From the NCBI GenBank assembly GCA_030765525.1, contig JAVCCK010000041.1, forward strand, positions 1 through 64,000: a stretch of DNA of 64,000 bases. Reading direction: 5' to 3'. The position numbers were made by a program, and so were the translations under genes. This document shows, piece after piece, positions 1 to 8,684 of this stretch (position 1 is the first letter of the stretch; every line of letters begins with the position of its first letter). The notes beneath the pieces are model-generated. The model was not told the DNA's origin. It saw only the letters and a list, made by a program, of their open reading frames with translations, and did no database searches. Origin of the DNA: Candidatus Lernaella stagnicola. GTDB lineage: Bacteria; Lernaellota; Lernaellaia; Lernaellales; Lernaellaceae.

Positions 1-200
1 CGCTGGCCAGCGACGTGGAAATCGACAAAGACCTGGGCACGCGGCACCGGGCCGGCCTAGGCGTCTCCCAGGAAACCGACGCGCTGGTTCTCATTATTTC
101 GGAGGAAAAAGCGCAAGTGAGCGTGGCCCGCGAAGGCCGCTTGACCAGTAACGTGTCCAACGAAGATTTGTTGGACCTGCTCCACTCGCATTTTGGGTAA
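1..200 (+). CDS. cdaA: Diadenylate cyclase CdaA, C-terminal part (partial)
   Basis: This is the end of a membrane diadenylate cyclase that makes c-di-AMP from two ATP; the gene begins before the window. The readable 65 residues are the last part of the DAC domain. They include the conserved GTRHRA segment (the RHR catalytic/ATP-contact motif of DAC enzymes), followed by the usual SQETDALVLIISEE strand. The next gene, starting 3 bases after the stop, encodes the YbbR-type CdaR partner, which fixes the identification. The transmembrane part is not in view. Confidence 0.88.
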   Translation, partial: LASDVEIDKDLGTRHRAGLGVSQETDALVLIISEEKAQVSVAREGRLTSNVSNEDLLDLLHSHFG

Positions 201-203
201 GCG

Positions 204-1178
204 ATGAAATCGTCTCTGATCAAATTCTTTTCCGAGAACCTGCTGCTCAAGCTGATTGCTTTGATGATTGCGGTCCTGCTGTGGAGCCACGTCAGCTCTC
301 GGGAAACGGAACTTGAGGTGCCCTCCAAGGTCAATTTGGAAATCCGAAACCTGCCGCGCACCCTGGTTCGCATCTCCGACTTGCCCAACGAAATCGAAAT
401 CAAAGCCCGCGGCCCGCGCACCGCGCTACGTGCCCTGCGCAACCGCGAATTGCGCTACGTTCTCGACCTCGCCGGCGCCAATCCCGGCCCGATGGTCGCC
501 AAATTCTATGCGAGTAAGATCGAAGGCCTGGCCAGCGGCGCTAAGGTGACAGAGATCTACCCGAGCCAAGTGCAGATCATCCTCTCGGAGCGAAAGAATA
601 AAACCGTGCGTGTGCGCCCGGTCTTTCGCGGCGAACCGCCGGAGGGGCTCGAACCTCTCAAGCCGGTTGTCGAGCCGGAGTTGGTGGAGATTTCCGGCGC
701 CACCGAGGAGATTGACATCCTCACGGAGGTCGAGACCGAAATCATCGACCTGACGGGCCACGGCGAAACGTTCTCGGTGGAGGTCGGCCTGGACCTGATC
801 AACCGACACGTCGAGCCGGTGCGTGAAAAAGGCGTGCGCGTGACGGTTCCGATCGGCCGGCCGAAAATCAAGAAGATGTTCTACGGTATTCCGATTACCG
901 TGCGAAACGCGGAGTACAAGTACAAATTGAGTCGCCAGGACCTCGACGTCCAACTGGAGGGTTCGGCCGAGCAACTCACGCTGCTCACGGCCGGCGATCT
1001 GACTTTGGTCGTTGACGCCGCCGACATGAAGCCTGGTGAAAAACGCGAAGTGACGCCGACCCTCGAACTGGCCGGCGGTATCGCCTTGCGCAACTACAGC
1101 ATGCCGCCGGTGACGATCCAAATCGCGGGCGGGAAGAAACCGAATAAAACGCCGTCGGGCAAAAAGAAACTGAAATAG
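204..1178 (+). CDS. cdaR: CdaR-type YbbR-domain protein, regulator of CdaA
   Basis: A 324-residue protein with one N-terminal membrane segment (about residues 12-30) followed by an extracytoplasmic part built of YbbR-like repeats rich in beta strands, and a lysine-rich tail. In known systems CdaR binds the membrane cyclase CdaA and modulates its activity. It lies 3 bases downstream of cdaA, as in the classic cdaA-cdaR pair. In many genomes glmM follows; here pdxJ follows instead. The domain assignment comes from residue pattern and context, since YbbR repeats are weakly conserved. Confidence 0.82.
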   Translation: MKSSLIKFFSENLLLKLIALMIAVLLWSHVSSRETELEVPSKVNLEIRNLPRTLVRISDLPNEIEIKARGPRTALRALRNRELRYVLDLAGANPGPMVAKFYASKIEGLASGAKVTEIYPSQVQIILSERKNKTVRVRPVFRGEPPEGLEPLKPVVEPELVEISGATEEIDILTEVETEIIDLTGHGETFSVEVGLDLINRHVEPVREKGVRVTVPIGRPKIKKMFYGIPITVRNAEYKYKLSRQDLDVQLEGSAEQLTLLTAGDLTLVVDAADMKPGEKREVTPTLELAGGIALRNYSMPPVTIQIAGGKKPNKTPSGKKKLK

Positions 1179-1206
1179 TCGGCTTCGTTTTCCTAAGGAG
1201 GCTAGG

Positions 1207-1944
1207 TTGCCAGTAAAACTTTCGGTCAACGTGGACCACGTCGCAACGGTGCGCGAAGCGCGCAAAATCGATCAACCAGACCCGGTGGCGGCCGCGGCTA
1301 TGGCGGAACTGGCCGGGGCCGACGGCATCACGATTCATTTACGCGGCGATCGCCGGCATATTCAGGAACGCGACCTGGAGCTACTGCGCAAAACCGTTAA
1401 AACGAAACTGAATGTCGAAATGGCCACCACCCAGGAAATGACCCGCATCGCCTGCGAAGTGCGGCCCGATATCGTGACCTTCGTACCCGAACGCCCCGAT
1501 GAAATCACGACCGAAGGCGGCCTCAACCTGTTGCACGCAAGAGAAGCCGTCAAAAGCGCCGCCGCCGTGCTGGCCGAACACGACATCATCGTCAGCGTTT
1601 TTATCGATCCCGATCTCGACCAGATCAAAGTGGCGCGTGAGGTCGGCGCGAAGGTCGTCGAGATCAACACCGGTCGCTACTGTGACGCCCGCAAACGCGA
1701 AGACCGCGAACGCGAGTATCGACAGATCGTCGACGTCGTGCGCCTCGCCGCAAAATTGCGCCTCGACGTGGCCGCGGGTCACGGTTTGGACTACAAAAAC
1801 GTTCAACCGATCGCCGCCATCCTGGAAATCCGCGAACTCAACATCGGCCACACCATCATCGGCCGCGCGATCTACGTCGGCCTCGATCAGGCCGTGCGCG
1901 AAATGATCGCCGCCATTCGCGAAGGAAGGACAGCCGCCGAGTGA
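1207..1944 (+). CDS. pdxJ: Pyridoxine 5'-phosphate synthase PdxJ
   Basis: Condenses 3-amino-2-oxopropyl phosphate with deoxyxylulose 5-phosphate to give pyridoxine 5'-phosphate (DXP-dependent vitamin B6 route). The 245-residue length is normal for the family. Visible family motifs are VNVDHVATVREAR at the N-terminus, the HLRGDRRHIQ segment, and GHGLDYKN near residue 195. The start is TTG, chosen because AAGGAGG sits just upstream (1195-1201) and the protein then begins directly with the conserved strand. It overlaps acpS at the stop codon (TGATG). Confidence 0.95.
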   Translation: MPVKLSVNVDHVATVREARKIDQPDPVAAAAMAELAGADGITIHLRGDRRHIQERDLELLRKTVKTKLNVEMATTQEMTRIACEVRPDIVTFVPERPDEITTEGGLNLLHAREAVKSAAAVLAEHDIIVSVFIDPDLDQIKVAREVGAKVVEINTGRYCDARKREDREREYRQIVDVVRLAAKLRLDVAAGHGLDYKNVQPIAAILEIRELNIGHTIIGRAIYVGLDQAVREMIAAIREGRTAAE

Positions 1945-2315
1945 TGATCCTGGGCGTCGGCGTCGATCTCGTTTCAGTGCCGCGCATCGAACGAATCATC
2001 GCTCGCTCACCGCGTTTTCTGCGACGCGTGTATCACCCGGTTGAAATCGAAGAAGCCAACGGACGCCCCGATCGATTCGCCACACGGTTTGCCGCCAAAG
2101 AAGCATGGCTCAAAGCCATGGCGTTGCCCCTGTTCACTGTGCCGCTCACCGAGGTCCGCATAGAAATAGGCCGGAGCGGCCAGCCGCAACTGCATCTGGA
2201 CGGACGCGCCGCCGAACTCGCGCGCGAACGAAACGTGCATAACTGCCACGTCAGCCTAAGCCATACCGCCACCGAAGCCGTGGCCGTTGTCGTATTAGAG
2301 GGAGAGAAGTCATGA
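1944..2315 (+). CDS. acpS: Holo-[acyl-carrier-protein] synthase AcpS
   Basis: Transfers 4'-phosphopantetheine from CoA to the serine of apo-ACP, activating fatty-acid synthesis. The protein has about 123 residues, the usual AcpS length. It shows the N-terminal GVGVDLVSVPRIER motif with the Mg-binding Asp, the RFAAKEAWLKA motif with the catalytic Glu/Lys region, and the C-terminal VSLSHT segment. An in-frame GTG 3 bases upstream is a possible alternative start; the ATG overlapping the pdxJ stop is preferred. The gene overlaps nnr by ATGA. Confidence 0.94.
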   Translation: MILGVGVDLVSVPRIERIIARSPRFLRRVYHPVEIEEANGRPDRFATRFAAKEAWLKAMALPLFTVPLTEVRIEIGRSGQPQLHLDGRAAELARERNVHNCHVSLSHTATEAVAVVVLEGEKS

Positions 2316-3895
2316 AGCTCGCCACCGCCGCGCAAATGCGCGAAATGGACCGCGCCGCCATCGAGCAATACCGTATCCCCGGCATCGTTCTGATGGAAAA
2401 CGCGGGGCGGGGCGCCACCGAGACACTGCTCGGGCGCTTCCGCGATTCTTGCGAATTCGGCGTTGCCGTGCTCTGTGGGCCCGGCAATAACGGCGGCGAC
2501 GGTTTTGTGATCGCCCGCCACCTGTTCAATCGCGGTTTCGAAGTGGAGTGCTTTCTACTCGGCGCGCGCGGTAAGTTGAAGGGCGACGCCAAAATCAATC
2601 ACCGCATCGCCGCCAACCTCGGCCTACCGATCACGGAGATAAAAACCGATCGGGATCTTCTCAAAGCGGCCGTGATTCTCGCCGACGCGGGGTTGATCGT
2701 TGACGCCTTGTTCGGCACCGGCCTCTCACGTTCCATCGAAGGCGTGGCGGCGGACTTGATTGAACTCGCCAACGAGCTTGAGGTGCCCCTGGTGGCCGTG
2801 GATATGCCCAGCGGCGTGGGTTCCGACGACGGGCGCCCGACCGGGCCGGCGATCATCGCCGATCTCACGTGCACCTTCGGCCTGGGCAAGGTAGGGCAGT
2901 TCATCCACCCCGGATGCCGGTATTGCGGTGAGATCGAAGTCATCGATATCTCGCTGCCGCCGTACTTCACGGCCGAATTCAGTCTCGACCACGTCCTGTT
3001 GGAAGAAGCCGATTTGCTGCCGCTGTTTGGCCGCCGCGAAATGGACACCAACAAGGGAACCTATGGCCATGCCGTCATCCTGGGTGGCGCGCCGGGCATG
3101 AGCGGCGCAGTACGTATCGCCGCCGAAGCCGCCGTGATGGCCGGGGCTGGGTTGGTTACCGCCGCCGTGCCGTCGTCCTTGGCCGGCGTGATCGAAACGA
3201 CGCTCACCGAAGCCTTGAAAACGTCACTGGCCGCCGATCCGCAAGGTCGCTTGGCCGATCGAGCCCTCGACGCCGCGCTGGCCTTGCTCAATGAGCGAAG
3301 CGCCGCCGCCGTCGGCCCGGGCATGGATCGTTCCGACGGGCTCGAGACGTTCATGGCCGGTTTGGTGGCCGGAATCACAACGCCTACGGTCATCGACGCC
3401 GACGGGCTGAACAACTTGGCCGCTAATGTCGCCGCGCTGAAAGACGCGAAAGCACCCATCGTCGTGACGCCGCATCCCGGCGAGATGGCGCGCCTGCTCG
3501 GCACCGATACCACCGCCGTGCAGTCCGATCGACTCGGTGCCGCCCGGCGATTCGCCGCTGAATATGGAGTGGTGACGGTGCTCAAAGGATCGCGTACCGT
3601 TGTCGCCGCGCCGGATGATCGCGTTTGGATCAACCCCACCGGCAATCCGGGCATGGCCACCGGCGGCACGGGCGACGCGCTCACCGGCCTGATCGCCGGA
3701 TTCCTCGCCACTGGTTTGGCGGCTTTGGACGCCGCCCTGTGCGGTGTCTACATTCACGGACGCGCGGGAGACCTCGCCGCTGCCGCCGTGGGTGAGCGGG
3801 CCCTCAGCGCCGGAGTGTTGTTGCGGTTCCTGCCCGAAGTGTTGCGAGGCTTGGAAGCGACGCACGCCAAGTTCGAAACGGAGGATGGTGTTTGA
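2312..3895 (+). CDS. nnr: Bifunctional NAD(P)H-hydrate repair enzyme (epimerase + dehydratase)
   Basis: A 527-residue fusion that repairs hydrated NADH and NADPH. The N-terminal YjeF_N domain (about residues 1-215) epimerises S/R NAD(P)HX and shows GPGNNGGDGFVIARHL. The C-terminal ribokinase-like domain (about 235-510) is the ADP- or ATP-dependent dehydratase and carries the NPTGNPGMATGGTGD signature. The start overlaps the acpS stop, and the end overlaps tsaE. Gene order acpS-nnr-tsaE is common in Gram-negative bacteria. The length matches the two-domain family, with no sign of damage. Confidence 0.95.
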   Translation: MKLATAAQMREMDRAAIEQYRIPGIVLMENAGRGATETLLGRFRDSCEFGVAVLCGPGNNGGDGFVIARHLFNRGFEVECFLLGARGKLKGDAKINHRIAANLGLPITEIKTDRDLLKAAVILADAGLIVDALFGTGLSRSIEGVAADLIELANELEVPLVAVDMPSGVGSDDGRPTGPAIIADLTCTFGLGKVGQFIHPGCRYCGEIEVIDISLPPYFTAEFSLDHVLLEEADLLPLFGRREMDTNKGTYGHAVILGGAPGMSGAVRIAAEAAVMAGAGLVTAAVPSSLAGVIETTLTEALKTSLAADPQGRLADRALDAALALLNERSAAAVGPGMDRSDGLETFMAGLVAGITTPTVIDADGLNNLAANVAALKDAKAPIVVTPHPGEMARLLGTDTTAVQSDRLGAARRFAAEYGVVTVLKGSRTVVAAPDDRVWINPTGNPGMATGGTGDALTGLIAGFLATGLAALDAALCGVYIHGRAGDLAAAAVGERALSAGVLLRFLPEVLRGLEATHAKFETEDGV

Positions 3896-4365
3896 CGGCT
3901 CGCATCGCCGGGATAAGCCGCGACGAAGAGGAAACCCGTGAGTGGGGAAAACGGCTGGCCGTGTACCTGCGACCGGGCGACGTCGTCGGTCTCGTGGGCG
4001 AGTTGGGCGCGGGCAAAACTCGCTTCGCCCAGGGATTGGCCCGCGGTTTGGGCGTCCCCGCCGACACGGTCATAACAAGCCCGACTTTCACGCTGTTGGC
4101 GATTTACGAATCCGGACGGTTGCCATTCTACCACTTTGATTTCTATCGCCTAGAAACGGCCGTGGATCTTGAGCGCATCGGTGCGGAGGAATACTTGTGG
4201 GGCGAGGGCGTCTGCGCCGTCGAATGGGCCGAACGCATACCGGAGGCGTTGCCGGATGAAACTCTGTATGTAAACTTCGTCATTGACGGCGATACCCGGC
4301 GGCTCGATTTTCGCGGCGCGGCGCATCGTTGGCGTGAGGTTTTGGATACTTTGGTAGCGGAGTAA
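3892..4365 (+). CDS. tsaE: tRNA threonylcarbamoyladenosine biosynthesis ATPase TsaE
   Basis: ATPase partner of TsaB/TsaD in making t6A37 of ANN-decoding tRNAs. The 157-residue protein has a Walker A loop GELGAGKT at about residues 36-43, then the family signature SPTFTL, the HFDFYRLE segment, and EYLWGEGVCAVEWAER. It begins at a TTG that overlaps the nnr TGA. No in-frame ATG exists near the N-terminus, so TTG is accepted on coupling and length. TsaB and TsaD are not in this window. Confidence 0.94.
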   Translation: MTARIAGISRDEEETREWGKRLAVYLRPGDVVGLVGELGAGKTRFAQGLARGLGVPADTVITSPTFTLLAIYESGRLPFYHFDFYRLETAVDLERIGAEEYLWGEGVCAVEWAERIPEALPDETLYVNFVIDGDTRRLDFRGAAHRWREVLDTLVAE

Positions 4366-4368
4366 TAG

Positions 4369-5607
4369 ATGGCGATCATCGTGCAAAAATACGGCGGGAC
4401 GAGCCTCGGCTCGATCGAGCGGATCCGCGAGGTCGCCCGGCGCGTTGTGGCGACGCACGAGGCAGGCAACGAGGTCGTCGTCGTGGTCTCGGCCATGGCC
4501 GGCGAAACCGACCGCCTGCTCGGTCTGGCCGCACAAATCACTGAGCGCCCCAACGACCGCGAAGTCGACCAACTTCTAGCCACAGGCGAGCAAGTCAGCA
4601 TCGCTTTGCTGGCGATGGCCATTGAATCGACGGGCCACCAAGCCCGCTCTTTCTTGGCCCACCAGGTGCGTATCCGCACCGACAACCGCTTCTCGCGCGC
4701 CAACATTATCTCGATTGACCCCGACGCCATTCTCGACCGACTCGGCGAGCGAAAAATTGCGGTTGTCGCGGGCTTCCAGGGCGTAGACGTCGAAGGCAAC
4801 GTCACGACGCTGGGCCGCGGCGGGTCCGACACCACAGCCGTCGCGCTGGCTGCCGCACTGAAAGCGGACGTGTGCGAAATTTACACCGACGTGGACGGCG
4901 TCTACACCACCGACCCGCACCTTTGCCCCACGGCGCGCAAGCTCGACCGCATCAGTCACGATGAAATGTTGGAACTGGCCAGTCTCGGCGCCAAAGTGCT
5001 GCACATACGCGCGGTGGCGTTCGCCAAAAAATTCGGCGTGCCTCTCCACGTGCGCTGTTCGTACAACGACCGACCCGGCACGTGGGTCGTACCGGAGGAT
5101 AGCTGTATGGAATCGGCACCCATCACCGGAGTCACCTACGTAAAGGACGAAATGCGCATTCGCGTCTTGGGCGTGCCCGATCGCCCGGCCGCGACGCGCG
5201 ACTTGATCGTGCCGCTCGGCCGCGCGGGTTTGCGCGTTGATACGATCGTGCAAAACGCCGGGGTTGACGGCTTTTTCGACCTCTCCTTCACCGTACCCAA
5301 AACCGAGGCGCAGCAGGCCCGCGAGTTGGCTGAGCACGCCGCGGACGATCTGGGGGCTATCGGCGTGGAACTCGAGGGACCGGTGGCCAAGGTGTCGGTC
5401 ATCGGCGTGGGATTGCGTACCCATACGCAGGTGCCCGCCAAGGTTTTCGAGACGTTGGCCGCTCACGACATCCCCATACAGATGGTCGCCTCCAGCGAGA
5501 TCAAGCTGAGTGTCATCATCGACGAAGTGCACCTCGCCGAAGCCGTACGCGCTTTGCACACAGCGTTCGAACTCGACCAGGGAGACGCCGGTTGCGAAGA
5601 GGTGTAA
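4369..5607 (+). CDS. lysC: Aspartate kinase
   Basis: Phosphorylates aspartate, the first step to lysine, threonine, methionine and diaminopimelate. The 412 residues match the single-domain bacterial LysC form: an amino-acid kinase domain beginning with [11 protein letters not shown], a [11 protein letters not shown] segment, then two C-terminal ACT domains (from about residue 265) that bind feedback effectors. It starts 3 bases after tsaE and ends the housekeeping operon before the flippase. Feedback sensitivity is expected for the family but cannot be judged here. Confidence 0.95.
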   Translation: MAIIVQKYGGTSLGSIERIREVARRVVATHEAGNEVVVVVSAMAGETDRLLGLAAQITERPNDREVDQLLATGEQVSIALLAMAIESTGHQARSFLAHQVRIRTDNRFSRANIISIDPDAILDRLGERKIAVVAGFQGVDVEGNVTTLGRGGSDTTAVALAAALKADVCEIYTDVDGVYTTDPHLCPTARKLDRISHDEMLELASLGAKVLHIRAVAFAKKFGVPLHVRCSYNDRPGTWVVPEDSCMESAPITGVTYVKDEMRIRVLGVPDRPAATRDLIVPLGRAGLRVDTIVQNAGVDGFFDLSFTVPKTEAQQARELAEHAADDLGAIGVELEGPVAKVSVIGVGLRTHTQVPAKVFETLAAHDIPIQMVASSEIKLSVIIDEVHLAEAVRALHTAFELDQGDAGCEEV

Positions 5608-5637
5608 ATCCTCGGGCAATCGTTTAGGATCGCATTC

Positions 5638-7230
5638 ATGAATCCCGCTCCAACCGAAACCACGGGACCGCCGCGCCTCGGCGAGCGTGCCGCCGGTGCC
5701 ATGTATTGGAACCTGCTGGGCAAGTTCGCCCTGATGCTGCTGCGCTTTCTCGAATCGGTCGTGCTCATCCGCCTGCTCGGCGACGCCCTCTACGGTTCCT
5801 TCGCCGTTGCGCTGACGATCAACAACATTGCGGTGCTTGCTGCGGCTCTCGGCCTCGAAAACACGTTATTGCGCTTCGTCCCGCAAGCGCTCATGCAAGA
5901 GGGAGCGCGCGGCGAGCGCCGCTTGGTCCGCCAGGCTTTGCTCACACGCTTGGTGCTTTCTTTGGCGGTCGCGGCGGGCATTTGGTGGGCGGCGCCGTGG
6001 CTCGCCGAGGTATTACTCAAAGACCCCGCGCGCGATATCTGGGTGCGCCTCGCCGCATTTATGCTGGTGGGCCTGGGCCTGCAGAATCTCTTGGCGCGAG
6101 TCCTCGTCGCCCGTTATGAGCAGAAATTCATCAACTTCGTCCAAGCATCGCTGACCGCATTGTACTTGGTCGCGGCGACCATCGCGGTGAAGCTCGGCGG
6201 CGGCCCGGCAAGTGTGCTGGCGTGCTTGGTCGTACTTTACGGAGCAACCGCCGCGCTTTTCCTGTGGCGCTGGCGACGCGAGAATCCGATAGCGCGGGAA
6301 CCGGTCGAGCCCGGCGAGCCGCCGTCGATCTGGCGCGTGATCCGTTTCAGCGGCTTCAGCTACGTTTACAACGTGCTGCATTTCGTGCTGCAAAAACCGA
6401 TGGACGTGCTGCTGCTAACGCTCCTGTTGGATCAACCCGCGCAGATCGCGTTCTACGTCATCGCCTACAATTTTGTGTTCCAGTCGGTGTCGTTCTTCGG
6501 CAACGCCTTCTCCGAAGGGGTTTCGCTGGCCATGATCAGTGAGGTGGCCGCGGCCGGAGACTACGATAAACTGCGCCGCATTTTTGCGGTTTCGATGGAA
6601 TATTTGTACCTGTTCGTCATCCCCATTTTTATCGGCGGGCTGATTATCGGGGCCGACATTCTGCACGTGCTGTATCCCGAAAGCACCGCCAACGGCGCGT
6701 TCGGCCCGATGATCGTGCTGCTCTTCGCGCTGTCGTTCGCCAAGATGGGGAGCCTGACGGCCAACTTCCTGCAAGGCATGGACAAGGAAAAGGCGCTGGT
6801 ACAAGCGCGGCTTGTTTTTGGGGCCGTCAACTTCATCCTCGATCTCATCCTGATTTGGCAATACGGGGCGCTCGGCGCGGCGATCGCGACCAGTATCGCG
6901 GTTGTCGCCGGCATCGGCTATGAGTGGCGCATTGTTCACCGCGCGTTGCAGCCGGTGTACCCCTGGCGTTTCTTGTCGAAGATCGCCGCGGCGGGGGTGG
7001 GCATGGGCGGTTTGCTTTTCTGGTTGCGGGGCGCGCTGCCGTGGCCGCTTTGGGGGAAGGTGCCCGCATTGCTGATCGCGGGGATCGTCGCGTTCACGCT
7101 CTTGCTGTTGGTTTTGCGACCCTTCCGCCCCGATCACGCCGACTTGTTAGCCAGCTTACCGCTGCCGGGTAAAAAGTGGTTACTGCGCTGGTTCGTCAGC
7201 CGGAAGAAACCTGCTTCGCCAACTTCTTAA
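5638..7230 (+). CDS. Oligosaccharide flippase (Wzx/MOP superfamily)
   Basis: A 530-residue polytopic membrane protein with about 14 hydrophobic segments and the N-terminal GERAAGAMYWNLLGKFA pattern of polysaccharide biosynthesis (PST/Wzx) proteins. These move undecaprenyl-linked repeat units from the cytoplasmic to the periplasmic face. It heads the exopolysaccharide locus with glycosyltransferases and a polyprenyl-phosphate sugar transferase downstream. The start ATG is 30 bases after lysC with only a weak ribosome site; an internal ATG at 5701 is a less likely alternative. Its 3' end overlaps the convergent reductase gene by 35 bases. Confidence 0.85.
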   Translation: MNPAPTETTGPPRLGERAAGAMYWNLLGKFALMLLRFLESVVLIRLLGDALYGSFAVALTINNIAVLAAALGLENTLLRFVPQALMQEGARGERRLVRQALLTRLVLSLAVAAGIWWAAPWLAEVLLKDPARDIWVRLAAFMLVGLGLQNLLARVLVARYEQKFINFVQASLTALYLVAATIAVKLGGGPASVLACLVVLYGATAALFLWRWRRENPIAREPVEPGEPPSIWRVIRFSGFSYVYNVLHFVLQKPMDVLLLTLLLDQPAQIAFYVIAYNFVFQSVSFFGNAFSEGVSLAMISEVAAAGDYDKLRRIFAVSMEYLYLFVIPIFIGGLIIGADILHVLYPESTANGAFGPMIVLLFALSFAKMGSLTANFLQGMDKEKALVQARLVFGAVNFILDLILIWQYGALGAAIATSIAVVAGIGYEWRIVHRALQPVYPWRFLSKIAAAGVGMGGLLFWLRGALPWPLWGKVPALLIAGIVAFTLLLLVLRPFRPDHADLLASLPLPGKKWLLRWFVSRKKPASPTS

Positions 7231-8575
7231 CGGAAGTACGAGCGGCAATCAGCAGCGGGTCGATCACCGGCGAGAAGGGCGGCGCATACGCAAAGTCGAC
7301 GGCGTTTAATTCTTCGACCGTCATCCCAGCGTGCACCGCGACGGCAAGGGTGTTAATCCGCAACGCCGCGCCCTCCTTACCGGCCACCTGACCGCCAAGA
7401 ATCCGGCCTGTTTGCCGATCCAGCACCAGGCGCACGGTAATCTTCTGCTTCCCCGGCTGCGCGTGAGCGCGGCTGTTGTGCGTGATGAGATTGACCAGTG
7501 GGTCGAAGCCGGCTTCGCGCGCTTGGGCTTCGGTCAGGCCGGTCACACCGATTTCCAGTTCGAAGCATTTGAAGTGAAACGATCCGAGCGCACCGCCATA
7601 CGTAAGGTCGCCGCCGGCGGCGTTTTCACCCGCGGTCCAGCCGTGCTTGTTGGCGATGTCGCCCAGCGGATAGTGGGCGGGCTGGCCGTTGATGCGGTTG
7701 ATTGTTTCGGCGCAATCTCCCGCCGCGAAGATGTCCGGCACATTCGTGCGCAGGTGGTCGTCCACGGCAAATGCGCCGGTAGGGCCGACCGCTACGCCCG
7801 CAGCAACGCCGATCTCTACGTTCGGCTGCACGCCGATTGCCACCAACACCATATCCGCATCGAAGCTGTCGTCACCGGCTTGCACGGCGGTGACCCAACC
7901 GTTCGCGTCGGTTTTCAAGCCCGTAGTCGGATGACTCGGTTCGTAATGCACGCCGCGCTCTCGCAGCTCGTCAACAATCAACGCACCGATCTCTTGTTCG
8001 AACTGCCGGCCCGCCGGGAGGGGGCTGCGGGTTAGGATCGTGTTTTCCACGCCTCGCGCGTGTAGCGCTTCGGCCATTTCCAGGTTGATGAATCCGGCGC
8101 CGATACTCACCGCCTGCCGCGGTTTGCGCTCGCGGATAAATGTGTCGATGGCCCGCGCCGAGTCCAACGACTTCAAGTGAAATACATTGGGCGCGTCGTG
8201 GCCCGGAAGCGGCAGCGGACGCGGTCGCGCACCGGTGGCGAGGATGAGCGTATCGTAGTTAAATTCCTCGGTTTCGCCGGTCTCTTTGATCAACACGGTG
8301 ACGCTCTTCGCTTCCGGATCGATCTTCGTCACTTCGTGCCCGAGGCGGATATCGATGTTTTGCTTTTCGCGGAACACGCGCGGCAAACGCACCAACAGGT
8401 TTTCCCAACTCGGAATGACACCGCTGATGAAATAGGGTTCATCACACGCGCCGTAGCTGATATGCTCGCCCGCTTCAAACAGGATGATTTCGAGATCAGC
8501 ATCCACGCGTCGCGCTCGACTGGCCGCGCTGGTGCCGGCTGCGACGCCTCCAATAACGATCAATCTCTTACTCAT
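7196..8575 (-). CDS. CoA-disulfide reductase / NADH oxidase-like FAD enzyme
   Basis: A 459-residue pyridine-nucleotide disulfide oxidoreductase. It has an N-terminal FAD site (VIGGVAAGTSAASRAR), a second NAD(P)H Rossmann segment (about 150-180), the FAGDCAE FAD-ribityl motif and a C-terminal dimerisation domain. The family (CoADR, Nox, persulfide reductase) uses one redox cysteine in SxxNCGLPY. Here the Cys is kept (Cys44) but the motif reads SYGACDEPY. The start ATG at 8575 is supported by GGAG 8-11 bases upstream. The gene opposes the polysaccharide locus and has its own promoter, so it is probably unrelated to it. Substrate (CoA disulfide, persulfide or oxygen) cannot be decided. Confidence 0.85.
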   Translation of the reverse strand: MSKRLIVIGGVAAGTSAASRARRVDADLEIILFEAGEHISYGACDEPYFISGVIPSWENLLVRLPRVFREKQNIDIRLGHEVTKIDPEAKSVTVLIKETGETEEFNYDTLILATGARPRPLPLPGHDAPNVFHLKSLDSARAIDTFIRERKPRQAVSIGAGFINLEMAEALHARGVENTILTRSPLPAGRQFEQEIGALIVDELRERGVHYEPSHPTTGLKTDANGWVTAVQAGDDSFDADMVLVAIGVQPNVEIGVAAGVAVGPTGAFAVDDHLRTNVPDIFAAGDCAETINRINGQPAHYPLGDIANKHGWTAGENAAGGDLTYGGALGSFHFKCFELEIGVTGLTEAQAREAGFDPLVNLITHNSRAHAQPGKQKITVRLVLDRQTGRILGGQVAGKEGAALRINTLAVAVHAGMTVEELNAVDFAYAPPFSPVIDPLLIAARTSVKKLAKQVSSG

Positions 8576-8616
8576 GTCTATATCTCCGGTATTCAAAAGA
8601 AAGTTCGCGTGAGTTA

Positions 8617-8640
8617 GTATGAACATACACATTATACCAA
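8617..8640 (-). promoter_or_regulatory. Extended -10 promoter with overlapping inverted repeat, upstream of the CoADR-like gene
   Basis: On the minus strand TGGTATAAT forms an extended -10 element (TATAAT at 8631-8636, with the TG two bases upstream). Just downstream is the inverted repeat GTATG-TT-CATAC (8617-8628), which would cover the transcription start. This layout suits a repressor operator. No good -35 was found at 17 bases, as is common for extended -10 promoters. The regulator is unknown. Confidence 0.5.
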
Positions 8641-8684
8641 ACGAGCGCCTTGGCGGGGGCCCAATGCGCTGAAGGAGCGATTTT

